From Fulvivirga marina (lineage in GTDB: Bacteria > Bacteroidota > Bacteroidia > Cytophagales > Cyclobacteriaceae), in NCBI RefSeq assembly GCF_016775155.1, contig NZ_JAEUGD010000059.1:46564-110563 (forward strand): a stretch of 64,000 nt of DNA, written 5' to 3'. Below, in pieces: positions 11,301 through 23,700 of the stretch; position 1 is the first letter of the stretch, and the number at the start of each line of letters is the position of its first letter. The position numbers and the translations under genes were made by a program. Below the pieces are notes generated by a model. That model was given only the letters and a program-made list of their open reading frames with translations. It searched no databases and was not told the origin of the DNA.

Positions 11301-11761
11301 TCTGAACATTCTAAGTATTCGATTCCGAAATTTACCTTGTCATGTACTTTTTGCAAAGGCTCATTATTGATCAACTCAAATGAAGTTCTCAGGCATTCGT
11401 GTCGCTGTAAAAGCTGTTGAAAAGCATTGTTAAACCTTTCTTTATCAATCGTCCCGGTTAGTCTGACCGTTTGCGGCAGATTATAAACCGTAGATGTACT
11501 ATCGAATTGGTAAAGGAAATACAAGCGCCGCTGCGCAGAAGACAGCCTGTAATATTCCTTATTTTCTACCTTATCTATTTTTACAAAACTGTTTTTACGA
11601 GCTACATCTTCCAGATAGTTTATTAGATACTCCTTATTTTCTTTAATTTCTTGTACCAAGTCGTTGGTCAAAACACCCTGCGGGGCATTTATTTTCAATT
11701 TCCCATCGACCAGTGTGAGATTAACGTTAAGCTTCCTAAGTTTTGTTATTATTGCTTTCAT
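8399..11761 (-). CDS. NRPS module: TubC docking-C-A-PCP
   Basis: A 1120-residue single-module synthetase. The first 55 residues (MKAIITKLRKLNVNLTLVDG, then INAPQGVLT) form a TubC-like docking domain that should receive the C-terminus of the 4588-residue protein. The condensation domain has LSSAQRRLYFLYQFD and HHIVTDG (near residue 198) and is of the LCL kind. The adenylation core YTSGTTGKPKG lies near 673 and the PCP motif GGHSIRI near 1048. The specificity residues read by alignment to the GrsA Phe domain are D-A-F-T-N-A-L-I-W. I do not recognise this code; the DA.T start is reminiscent of aromatic-residue codes, but the Asn at the fifth position is unusual. It lies 19 bp after the upstream gene and 42 bp before the next, so one operon is likely. 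Confidence 0.95.
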   Translation of the reverse strand: MKAIITKLRKLNVNLTLVDGKLKINAPQGVLTNDLVQEIKENKEYLINYLEDVARKNSFVKIDKVENKEYYRLSSAQRRLYFLYQFDSTSTVYNLPQTVRLTGTIDKERFNNAFQQLLQRHECLRTSFELINNEPLQKVHDKVNFGIEYLECSESELQLTTEKFIRPFDLQSAPLVRVGIVSTTQEEHLLIVDIHHIVTDGVSQAVLIQDFMTFYNNETLPPIALTYKDYAEWQQSEKQQEEIAKQRDFWKEQFASEPALLELPLDHKRPPVRKHGGSAVDFEISKADAGRLQTIADQEGATMFMVVLAIYNILLAKLCNQEDIVIGTPVAGRQHADLENLIGMFVNTVALRNYPVSSQSFKDFLISVKENTHQCFAHQTYQYEELIDDLQVTRDTSRNPLFDVMFVFQNFSQTELEIPGLTLEPQAWKSQTSKFDITLSTQESEQGLSFSFEYSTELFESDTVERFVTYFKQIISAVIEDMDIRISDIDILTTSEKQQLLQEFNDTKADYPIEKGVISMFERQVETNPEGIAVQYGENHVSYRQLNHKANQIAHQIHEIWDKNGVKRIALLFGPSVELIASMLAVLKTGCAYVPLSPDEADARNILKFSDCEAQLLLTHEELKSHQSDFLSGIEKEKVVYVNQEIPEASQEIAVEVNPEDPIYVIYTSGTTGKPKGVEVMNQGILNMVYHFKHKFDVVEGTRLSQVANIIFDASAFEIWPALAFGGVLNIAPAEIRFDPALMKSWLADNSIEITYQPTAIAEYLLKASWEDSNVSLRVMNIAGDRLNYKSEKDLPFAVFNLYGPTEDSIWTTSCAYPYSGDHYSIGMPIANKRILILGKNNELLPVGVAGEICVSGAGVAKGYVNNLDLTHEKFGVDPFNSQWRMYRTGDWGRWLKNGHIEFLGRIDRQVKIRGYRIELGEIERQLAVHPSINESVVIDIDKSGSKYLVVYYVANETLDAKVLREYLSNALPDYMIPSSFVQMEELPLTANGKLNRRALPEPEITTSDTYQAASNDVEAKLVEIWSEILGLDADKIGVNSNFFELGGHSIRIIELKNKVNEHFNSDFSVAAMFRLTTISKIADHIINGDTGVKEMAEKLDEDLMEAEDNLSIFNQMDDY

Positions 11762-11780
11762 TATAAAATATTAACCTTCC

Positions 11781-14700
11781 CTAATCGAGAATAATCTCGT
11801 CACTCATAACCACATCACTCGGCTCTCCGTTTTTAGCCCAGTTTTCATTATCTATATATTCAGACATCATTTCAATGGTGTTAGAGACAAATATCTCTTG
11901 CAACGGTATCTCAACATTCAGTTCTCTAAAAATTCGGTTCGCAAGAACAGTAGCTCTTAAAGAGTGTCCTCCCAGTTCAAAGAAGCTGACATTGATACTG
12001 ATAAGGCTTTGGTCCATCTTCAATATCTCTGCCCATATCTCTACAAGTTTTTTCTCTGTTTCAGAGGAAGGCGCTACATATTCCCTTGGTGCTACCTCTG
12101 GCTCTGGCAACGCTTTCCTGTCTACCTTTCCGTTGGTGCTGATTGGCATATTCTTCATATGAACGTAATATGAAGGAATCATATAATCAGGCAGCTTATC
12201 CGATAAATAAGTACGTATGCTGGTCGCAGCTAGTTCACTCTCTGCCACATAGTAGGCTACCAAAAATTTATCGCCCGATCGTTCTTTAGCCATAACCAGA
12301 GCATCTTTGATCTGATCATGCTCATTCAATTGCACCTCGATCTCTTCAGGCTCTATCCTGAACCCTCTTATTTTTACCTGATTGTCAACCCTGCCTAAGA
12401 ACTCCACTTCTCCGTCTGACGTCCATCTCGCCAGGTCTCCGGTTTTATACATTTGCTCGCCTGCCCTAAATGGATTCTCTACAAACTTTTCCTGGGTAAG
12501 GGTTTTGTTATTGATATAGCCTCTGGCTACTCCAACACCTGCAATGCATAGCTCTCCGTACATGCCTATCGGTAGCAACTCTCCTTTTTGCCCCAGAATA
12601 TAAATAGAGGTATTGTCCATGGGTTTTCCTATGATGGAAATATTGGTTTCTACGAGGTTATTATTGCAGGTTGCCCCAACGGATGTTTCTGTAGGCCCAT
12701 ATTCATTGCTGATCTGGGTATGGGGTAATGACTTTTTGCTCTTTTGCAATAATTCAGGGTTCGCTTTTTCTCCGGCAAGCACCACGAGTCTCAGACTTGC
12801 GGCCTCCTCTTGCTTCAATTCTGTAAGGATAACCTCAAATATGGCAGGTGTCATACCGATATAGCTCACATTTTCACGGTTAATGGTATTGACCAGATAC
12901 TGGGCATTTAAGCGGTTCTCATTACTCAGTAATACTGTGGTTCCTCCGGCCAGCAGCAGAGAATACAAGTTACTACCGTAACCATCAAAATGATAAGACA
13001 CGACCTGCATAGTAACTTCACTGGCTGTGAACTCAAAGTTTGAAATTCGCCATGACAGGTAGTTGACCATACCGCCATGCTCTACCTCTACACCTTTAGG
13101 GTTACCGGTTGTTCCTGAGGTATAGATCACATATATGAGATCATGAGGTGCAGCTTTTTGGGGTATCACATCCACGGCATTGTCAGCCATGAGATTTTCG
13201 TCAACAATCACAGTCTTCTCCGTATCAAACCTGAAGTCTTCCAATTCAACTGCCTCGTGCGTAAGCAATAATTGAGCATCACAATCGGCAAGGATATATT
13301 CATTTCTCTCTGCCGGAGCTTCTGGAGATAGTGGCACATAGGCGTGCCCGGCTTTCATCACTCCAAGCATGCTGGCGATCATTTCAACCGACGGGTTGAA
13401 CAGCAAACCTATTTTATTGTTCCCTTCCGACACCTTGTTCAGGGCCACCTGGGCAATACTATTCGCCATGGCATCAAGGTCCTTGAAACTGACCCTTTGA
13501 TCACCATAAACTACCGCAATATTATCAGGGTGGAGTTTCACCTGTTTCTCAAACAGGGTGACTATAGTTTCTTCTTTCGGGTAGTCTACACCCGTGTTGT
13601 TAAACACATTCAACAACTGCTGTTTCTCTTCTGTAGAAATGATCTCCAACTCAGACAAACACTGATCGGCATCAGCTGTTACTGACTCTACTATTCTCTG
13701 GAAGTAGCCTATAAAACGGGTGATTGTTTCAGGGTTAAACAGGTCCGATGAATACTCAAAGCTCAACTGCATGCCACCCTCCTCTTCTACCGCTGTCAGG
13801 GTCAGGTCAAACTTCGACACTGTACGACTGCTGTGGTACGGGATCAGCTCCAATCCTGATATTTTTGATTCAGCTTCTTCTTGGTTCTGGAACACGAACA
13901 TCACATCAAACAATGGATTTCTGTTTACAGCTCTGTCTGCTTTCACTTCATCGATCAGTGCTTCATAAGGGTAGCCTTGGTGCTCCATGCTCAGCAGTGC
14001 ACGCTCTTTTACCTCGTGTAGAAAATCCCGGAAGGTCTTATCGCCTGCGGGGTAGTTGCGCAGTGGCAGGGTGTTCACAAACATACCGATCACACGTTCA
14101 AGGTCTACATGCTGTCTTCCGGCGACAGGGGTTCCTATCACAATATCTTCCTGATTACTCAGTTTGCCCAGCAGTACGTTGTAGATCGAGAGTAGCAACA
14201 TGAACAGGGTCGTACCTTCTAACTGCGACAGCTCATGGAGCTTGTGGGTAGTTGCCTCGCTCAGTGTGAAGTCTATGCTGCCGCCTTTGCTGCTTTTTAC
14301 TAGTGGACGAGCTTTATCAGTCGGAAGCTCCAGGGAGGTCACCTCTTCAGAAAACTCGCCTAGCCAGTAGGCCTTCTGGTCACTGACCGCAGCTTGTTGA
14401 GCCGGGTCTTGCTGCCATTCTGCATAATCTTTATACTGAAGGTGAAGGGGCTCCAGCGCATCTCCGTTGTAAAGGCTTGTGAAGTCCTGCATCAGCACGC
14501 TTTGCGAAATACCATCAGTGATGATGTGGTGCATGTCTACCACCAGTATATGGTCGGTCTCGCTCAGGGCAATTACACCTGCACGCATCAAGGGAGATTC
14601 GCTCAGATCAAAGGGAGCGATGATGTCCCTGATCAGTTTCTCCGCTCCTTCTTCGTCGGACTGATAGTACTGCACTTCAAAATCGTGGTCCTCTGATATT

Positions 14701-17700
14701 TTCTGAACAGGGTGGTCATTCTCCACATGGAAAGAGGTACGAAGACTTTCGTGCCGGCTGACCAGCCCGCTGAAGACCTCGTTGAGTTTTTCTTTGTCCA
14801 ATATGCCGCTCAGCCTTACGGTGTAAGGCATGTTATACGCCGTAGAGTTCTTGTCTATTTGATGAAGTACATACAGACGTTGTTGTGATGACGACAGGGA
14901 GTAATACGGTTGTTCGGCCGCTTTTTCTACTGATTTGTAAGTAGTCTGCTCCCGGTTGCTGAGATATTGTCCCTGACTGCGGATGTCCTGATGGCGGAAG
15001 ATCTCTCGTAAGGGGATGGTTATGCTTAGTTGCTGGTGTATCTTATTGGCCAACAAACTGGCCAGCAGGGAGTGTCCTCCCAGTTCGAAGAAGCTTCGTG
15101 TTACCCCGATCGCTTCGGGGTCCGCTTTCAGTACTTCTGCCCAGATGTCTACCAGTTGTTCTTCTATTTCGTTTGATGGCCCTACGTACGCTGCACTGCT
15201 CACCAGCTCAGGGGCGGGCAGGGACTTCCTGTCTATCTTCCCATTTGGGGTAAGCGGAAATTTGTCCAGGTGCATGAAGTAGGAAGGGATCATGTAGTCG
15301 GGCAAGCTTTGTGAAAGGTGAGCTCGAAGGTCTACAGGTTCTATCATCGAAGCCGAAACGTAGTAGGCTACCAGTATCTGCTCGCCAGAGTCTCCGTGAG
15401 CGTAAACAACTGCTTCTTTGACCTCTTCATGGGTCTGTAGCTGGCTCTCTATTTCACCCGGCTCAATACGATAGCCTCGTATCTTCACCTGGTTGTCCAT
15501 TCTCCCCAGGTATTCGATGGCGCCGTTAGGCAACCATCTTGCCATATCTCCGGTGCGGTAGAAACGCCCGCTTACTCCGGCAGGGCCACTCACAAAGCGC
15601 TCTCCGGTTAAGGACTCATTTTGCCAGTAGCCCCGGCCTACTCCTTTGCCGCCTATGTAAAGCTCTCCGGCAATGCCTACAGGCTGAAGGTGTCCTTCTT
15701 CGCCTACGATCAGCATTGTGGTATTAGCTATCGGTGTACCGATATCAATTCGCTCTGCCTTGGTAAGTTCCTGAACCGATGACCATACGGTGGTCTCGGT
15801 GGGACCATACATGTTAAAAATCCTGCCCTGGTATTGGCTGTGTAGGATCTGAAGCAGGTCCGCAGGGAAGCCTTCTCCTCCTACCATCAGGGTATCTATA
15901 TTTTGCAGGGCTTCTGCCGCATGGCTGGAAGACAGTAACATCTTCAGGTGCGATGGGGTGATCTGCATCTTGTTGACGCTACCTGCATTTATCAGTGTAC
16001 AAAGCGCATCAGGGTCTTTCTGGTCGCTGTTGCCTGCCAGCACAACATGATACCCCTGTAGTAATGGCAACAGGCTTTCCAGTACGAAGATATCAAATGA
16101 GATTGTGGTCAGGCAGAGCATGCGTGAGCCTTCCTCCATTGGAATGCGCGCGGCTATGCCTTCAACAAAGTTGATCGCATTGCTGTGCTCGATCATCACG
16201 CCTTTTGGTCGTCCGGTGGACCCGGAGGTGTAGATCATATACGCCAGTTGTGATGGTGATACCGATACGCCAGGGTTAGCTGTATTTTCTTCTGATAATG
16301 AGGCTGAGGTAACGTCTATGGTTTGTAGTTGCTCTCCAAATTGGTTGGCTCTTTTTTCCAGGTCTGCATCGGTCAGCATCAGGCTTAGACCACTGTCCTG
16401 AACAATGTAGTCTATGCGGTCTTCCGGGTAGTCCGGGTCTATAGGCACATAGGTACAGCCGGCTTTCAATGCTCCAAGGATGCTGATAAAAAGGGCTTCG
16501 GTACGGGGTAGCATGATCCCTACAATAGCTTCGGCAGGAAGGTCCTGTTGCCGTATCTTGTGCGCCAACTGGTTACTTCTGCTGTTCAGTTCTTCGTAGG
16601 TAAGGCTTTTGCCTCCGTAGGTTAGTGCTATGGCTGCTTTGCTTTCAGCTACCTGTGCTTCAAACGCAGTAACGATGCTGCGGCTTTCATCAAAAGTTAG
16701 TGCCGTATCGTTAAAGTCACTTAAGATCAGGCCTCTCTCCTCTTCGGTGATCAGGTCTATATCCGACAGCCTGATGTTAACATCGGCCAGAATTGTAGAG
16801 ATGATCTGATTAAAATAGCTTATAAATCTTTCTATAGTGTCTCCTTTGAACAAGGCGGTGCAGTACTCGAAATAAAGAGCCAATGCTCCTTCATTTTCAT
16901 ATGCCGTTAACGTCAGGTCAAACTTGGAAACAATATGATTGTCATCGTACTGTGTGATCTTTAGTCCGGGTATTTCAAGCTCTGAACGCTCGAAGTTCTC
17001 ATACGAGAAGAGTACATCAAACAAAGGATTTCGGCTGATGTTTCGCTCCAACTTCAGGTCATCTATTAAATATTCATAAGGGTACGCCTGGTGGTCGAAG
17101 CTCTCGAGTGTTTTGCTCTTCACCTGATCCAGGAATTCTCTAAAACTTTGTGTACCCTCAGCTTGGTTTCGCAAGGGCAAGGTATTGATAAACATCCCCA
17201 TCATCTGCTCCAGATCAGCATGTTGCCTTCCTGAAATGGGTGTCCCTATCACTATATCTTCCTGATTACTCAGTTTGCTTAGAAGAATATGATAGGCAGA
17301 CAAGAGTATCGTAAAGAGTGTCGTTCCTTCACCTTCGGCTATCTTTCTTAGTTTTTCTGTGTTAGCTGCGCTGATTTCAAATTTCCTGATGTCTCCTTCA
17401 AAGCTTTTTATAGCGGGCCTTACATAATCAGCAGGTAAGTTGAGTGGAGTCACCTCACTGTCAAATGCTTCTAACCAGAAGGCTCTTTGCTCCATGAGCT
17501 CCTGCTGAAAATCACTTCCCTGCTGCCACACGGCATAGTCTTTATAATGTAGCTCAAGGTCCTCTAACGGCTGCCCTTTGTAAAGTGCCATGAAGTCTTT
17601 AATCATAACACTCTTAGAGACGCCATCTGTAATGATATGCGGCAAATCAACCATTAAGACATGTTCAAGCTCAGATACTTTCACTAACCCTACACGTATC

Positions 17701-20700
17701 AGGGGAGCCTGGGTCAAATCAAATGGCTTAATAAAATTGTTAATTACTGAGACTATACCCTCATCCGTGGCGGTATAATGGTGTATGTCAAAATCAACTT
17801 GCTCAATTATAGTTTGGCAAGGCTGCTCATCTATAATCTCAAACTTTGTTCTGAGGGGTTCGTGCCGCTCAATAAGTGTTTCAAATACCTTCTTGAGTTT
17901 TTGATGATCAACTGCCCCGCTCAACTGAAGTGCTATGGGCATGTTGTAGGCTACGGAACCATTGTCAAATTCATTGAGGAAGTATAGCCTTCGTTGAACT
18001 GAGCTCAATGGGTAATGCGCACTGCTTTCCGCCTTGGGTATCACTGTATATTCAGCCTGTTCATTCGCTTCATTCTTTCCTAACGATGTACTTAGGTATG
18101 CACTTAGTTCTTTGACTGAAGCATGTTGGAAAAATTCAGTTATCGAAAGCTCTATGTTAAACCGCTTATGTATACGACCAATCATGGTAAGGACTTTCAA
18201 AGAATCGCCTCCCAATTCAAAGAAATCATTAGAAGGTCTGATATCCTCCATGCCGAAGAATTCTTTCCAAAGCTGAAGCATCTCCAACTCAATATTATCC
18301 TCGGAGGTAACCAGTGCCAAGGCCTTATCTTCCTGACCATTCACCTTGTTTTTAACCCATTGGGATACCCTTTGATTGAGATCACCAACAGAAACCACTA
18401 CTTGCGGCAGGTGTGTCAGCGCAGTAACTCTCTCAAAAACCTCTAATAATTCATCCGGCCTTATTCCTTCTCCCGGGTTATCATCAAACGCAAGTCCATC
18501 CAGGTTCACGCTAAACCAATTAGGAGACTCTGTTTCATGAATGGTATTCAACTCATGATCCAAAGCCATGTTGGCCGAGGCATATGCTCCAAATTGAAGC
18601 CCGCCAAGCACTGATGAAATAGAGGATATGGCGAGGCAAAAATCGAGTTCTCTGTTGCCCATAACCTTTTTCAGGTTATGTATACCGGTACATTTTGTTC
18701 TGAATTGTTCACGGTAGTCATCGTCTGTGAGGTTATCGATCAGGTTTATGCTTTTTCCCTGAAGGGTACCTGCGGCATGGATAATACCGTTTATTTCGCC
18801 GTATTGCTTTTCAGCAGCATCTACAACAAATTCAAGGTCGGTGTGGCTTGAAATATCTGCTTTGAAATAGCTCGCTTTACCAGGGCCGTTATTCAGTTGA
18901 TTGACCTGGTCTGCTTTAAGCTTCTGATCTGTTCTGCCCAGCAACACAACACTGGCCTGATATTTTGTAGTCAGGTATTGCGCCAGGGTGTACCCCAATT
19001 TCCCAAGACCACCGGTGATCAGGTACACGCCTTCCTTCTTTAGCATTGACCCTTCGCTCCGCAAGGCAACCTGTTCGAATGATTGCTCCCATCGTCGGGA
19101 ATTTCTCAACGCCAATGACAGACCATTTTTACGCTTTACAAACTCACTCGTAAGCTGGTCAACATTTTGTTCAACCTCCTGCATCAAAAGGTCAATATGA
19201 CCTGTTGTTACAGGGTACTCCTGTGCGATTACTTTAATGGCTGCCGGTAATGCAGCTCCTGATGCATTGACTTTTTCAACGCCCAACACATCATATAAAT
19301 TACTAGTAACCAAAGTTAAATGCACTCCCGAAAGCGACTCCACACGATGGGCTGATTTTACCATATGGATGAGATCATAAAAATCAGGATAATGATCGGT
19401 GTATTCACTAAGGTCGTCGGTCAGATCGTCTGAAGTGCTGTTGTAAATTATCTGATCGTATTTAAAGCTTTTATCTTTCAGGTCGCTGAAGAATTTTGTC
19501 AGGTCTTCAAGTGAACCGGGATTTACAACATATTGGCTATCTGATACTTTCTTATATTCATTTCCTTTAATGACAGATACATAAGGTACCCGCTCCTGAT
19601 CAAATTTCCCGATCAGCGATGTCTGAAGCTTGTTATCCTTTCCATAAATAATATAGCCACCAACATTATCCACTTTCTCTGGCAAGGCAAATGAGCTCTG
19701 CCAACCTGGAATGTAGAACCATTCGTTGATATTATTTCTTATTGGTTCCGGGCTATTTTGCTGATGGCTACCTTCATCTATACGTACAGGATACTGGACT
19801 TTTTCAAATGAATAGGTTGGTAGCGGAATTCTTCTTCTTTGTTCTTCCTGGTAAAAATCTGCCCAGCTTACTTCCACGCCTTTTTCCCATAGCTTACCCA
19901 AACTTCCCAATAAATACTGCTGATCATCAACATGCTGTTTGGGGTGCCTAACCAGGGCTACAACTTCATGACTGCTTAATCGATTTTTATGGGATCGCAC
20001 AAAAGTACTCAGTACATTGCCCGGGCCAACTTCTATAAATACCGACTCCTCAGCCTCCATCATTTTGCTTACCCCTTCTGAGAAGCGTACTGTTTCTCTG
20101 AGGTGCCTTACCCAATATTCAGAAGATCCGAGGGTTTTATCATCGGCTACCTCTCCGGTTAAATTGGATACCAGGGGTATCTGCTGCTTATGGAATTTTA
20201 TGTTTTCAAATACGGATTTAAACTGATCCAGTATGCCATCCATCATATAGGAATGGAATGCATGGGATGTATGGATTACTTTGCTATTATATCCGCTTTG
20301 TTGAATTTTGTTTTGAAAGTCTGCAATGGCCTCTTCAGTTCCGGAAACCACGCAGTGAGCAGAACTGTTTACTGCGGCCAGTGAGATGTTGTCGTTATCA
20401 GTTATTAAAGGGAGTAATTCTTCTTCTCCGGCTGAGATACTGAGCATTGCTCCTGGCGCTACCTGCTGCATCAACTGACCTCTGCTGACGACCAGCTTTA
20501 TGGCATCATGAGGTGTAAAGACTCCTCCAATACAGGCCGCTACGTACTCTCCTATGCTATGCCCTATCATCAGGGTAGGTTTAATTCCCCACCGGATTAG
20601 CAATTGCGCCAGGGCATATTCGATAATAAATAGTGCAGGCTGTGTATTTTCTGTCTGATTTACCTGATCAGCGTCTTCGGAATTATCTCCAAATAGTATG

Positions 20701-23700
20701 GGTTTAAAGTTTTTACCGGATACCTCTTCTGCAATTTTCAAACAGTGGTCTACCGTTTCCTTAAAATATTTTTCTCTGGCATACAGGTCTGCACACATAC
20801 CTCTATATTGTGAGCCTTGCCCTGAGAACATAAACACAATGTGTTCTCTGCTTTGCGGTGCAGGTATATCTGCAACTTCATCTGCCAGGTCTCTCAGGAG
20901 CTTTACAGAATCGTCAGCATTTCTGACACTCAGGCTTGCTCTATACTGGAAGTGCGCTCTGCCGACATGAAGTGTATAGGCTGCATCGGCAATATTTGTA
21001 TCTCCATTCGCTTGTAGAAAATCTGCCAGATTATGGATGTTTTTTTGAAGGGCATCTGGTGTTTTTGCCGAAAGTGTTAATAGTTGGTAGTCTCTGGATA
21101 CTGATGGTTCGGTAACCGACGGTGCCTCCTCTAAAACCACATGTGCATTTGTACCTCCAATACCAAACGAGCTCACCCCTGCACGTCTTGGGTATTCGCC
21201 ATTCTTCCATTCCCGGAGGTTTGTATTAACGTAAAAGGGGCTGTTTTTAAAATCAATGCTGGCGTTGGGCGTCTTATAATGCAGGCTGGGAACCAGCTGT
21301 CTGTTCTTCAGGGAAAGAGCTGTTTTGATCAGCCCTGCTATTCCTGCGGCAGCATCCAGGTGGCCAATATTGGTCTTGACAGAACCTATTGCACAAAATT
21401 GTTTTTTGCCGGTATTAAAGGCCTTTGTAAGTCCTGCTATTTCAATAGGGTCACCCAGTGAAGTTCCCGTTCCATGGGCTTCTACATAGGTTATGCTTTC
21501 CGGGGCAATATTTGCATTTCTAATGGCCTCGCGAATAGCAGCACTTTGCCCTTCGATGCTTGGTGCTGTAAATCCAATTTTTTCGTGGCCATCATTATTG
21601 GTGGCTGTACCTTTGATCACGGCATGTATGGTATCTCCATCACGTATCGCTTCATCGAGTTTCTTCAATACCACTATGCCTGCACCGTTGCCACTTACTG
21701 TTCCTGATGATGTTGCATCAAATGCTCTGCAACTTCCATCATCAGACAATATCATTCCCTTTCTATGGGTGTATCCTTCATTGTCATGGAGTGAAACTGA
21801 TACCCCTCCGGCCAGGGCAACATCACACTTACCGGCCATCAGCTCATGACATGCCGTGTCCACAGCTACTAGTGAAGTAGAACAGGCTGTAGCGATATTT
21901 ACACTGGGGCCTTTAAGGTTAAGCTTGTATGAGATTCTGGGGCAAAGGAAATCTTTATCCGCATAAGTAATGGCTTCCCACTTTTCTACCCAGTCGTCAT
22001 CGCCATTGGCTCCGACATTAATATTGAAATAAGGATTAGCCGATGCTCCTCCGTAAAGACCTATTGTTCCTTTATAGGTACTAGGATTATAGCCTGCATT
22101 TTCTAAAGCTTCCCAGGTACACTCGTGGAATATGCGCATCTGAGGATCCATTTTTGCCGCCTCAGAAGGAATATAATTAAAGAAGGTCGCATCAAAGGAT
22201 TCATATCCCTCAAGAAAGCCTTTGGCGTATATCAAAGGATCGTTCTCCTCTTTCTCTTTTCTTGTAATAGACTCTTTCCCTGATTGCAGGTTTTGCCAGA
22301 ACTGGTCTATATTCTTTGCCTCCGGGAACCTGCCAGCCATGCCAATAATGGCTATATCGAAGGCACCACTCCTGCTTTCGAGGCTCGCCTTCTGTTTAAC
22401 TTCTTCCTGCTCTGTTTTTTCCTCGACCGTATCGCCCTTTTTGCTGCTTATATATTTAGCAAGGGCGCGAATGGTTGTATAATTGAAAAGTTCTGTAACG
22501 GAAACATCCTCGTCAAAGACCACTTTGATTTTTGAACTCACACTGATCAAATGCAGCGAATCTCCGCCTACATCAAAAAAGTTTTGGTTCGCACTGATCT
22601 TATCATGACCTAGTACTTCTTTCCATATGCCGAATAGTTGTTTTTCTACTTCACCGGTTGCTACGACATGATCCTTGTTAAGCATGATCTCTGGCTGCGG
22701 TAATCTGGTCTTATCCAGCTTACCATTCGGTGTCATAGGCAACGTTTCCATCTCCATAAAATAAGATGGCACCATGTAGCTAGGAAGGTGTTCTGACAAA
22801 TAGCCTTTTAAACGATCTGCATCTTCTTGTTCGCCAGAGACATAATAGGCTACCAAATGGTTGTTACCATGAATCTCACGGGCTACAACCACACATTCCT
22901 CTATAGCCCCATAGTTGGATAAGTGGCTTTCTATTTCGCCGGTTTCAATTCTATGGCCTCGAATTTTAACCTGAAAATCTGTACGACCGAGGTATTCTAT
23001 AGTACCATTATCCAACCAACGAACAAGATCACCGGTTTTATAAAGTTTTTCTTCCGGGTTAAAGGGGTTAGGTACAAAGACCTTATCTGTTAATTCCGGA
23101 TTGTTCCAGTACCCTTCGGCCAGGCCATCACCTCCTATGTAAAGCTCACCGCTGACTCCTTTTGGCTGTAACTGCCTGTGTTTGTTCAGCACGTAAAGCT
23201 GTGTATTGCCAATGGGTCTGCCTATAGTTATTTTATCTTCGTCTGTAAGATCTATCAATGATGACCATACCGTGGTTTCGGTAGGTCCGTATACATTAAT
23301 TATTCTTGCCTTAGCAGCTGCTTTCAGTTGCTTCAAAAGTTCGGGTGGGAAGGCCTCTCCCCCAACCAGCATGTATTCCATACCACTCATACCTGCTTTG
23401 AAGGCAACTTCATCACTGGTTAGCAGTTTGTAGCGCGATGGTGTGGTCTGCATCATCGTAACACCATTCATGGCTATTGTTTTAAACAAAAGCCTGGGGT
23501 CTTTTTGGGCCGCTTCATCTGCTATAACCACCCGGGCACCACGAGTAAGTGGAACCAATGACTCCGTGACAAATATGTCAAAGGAAAAAGTTGTTACAGA
23601 AACAATAGTAGTTTCTTCTGTGAAGGGAACGCTTTCCGACAACGATATGATATAGTTATGTACTGCTCTATGTGGGAGCATTACACCCTTAGGCCTTCCT

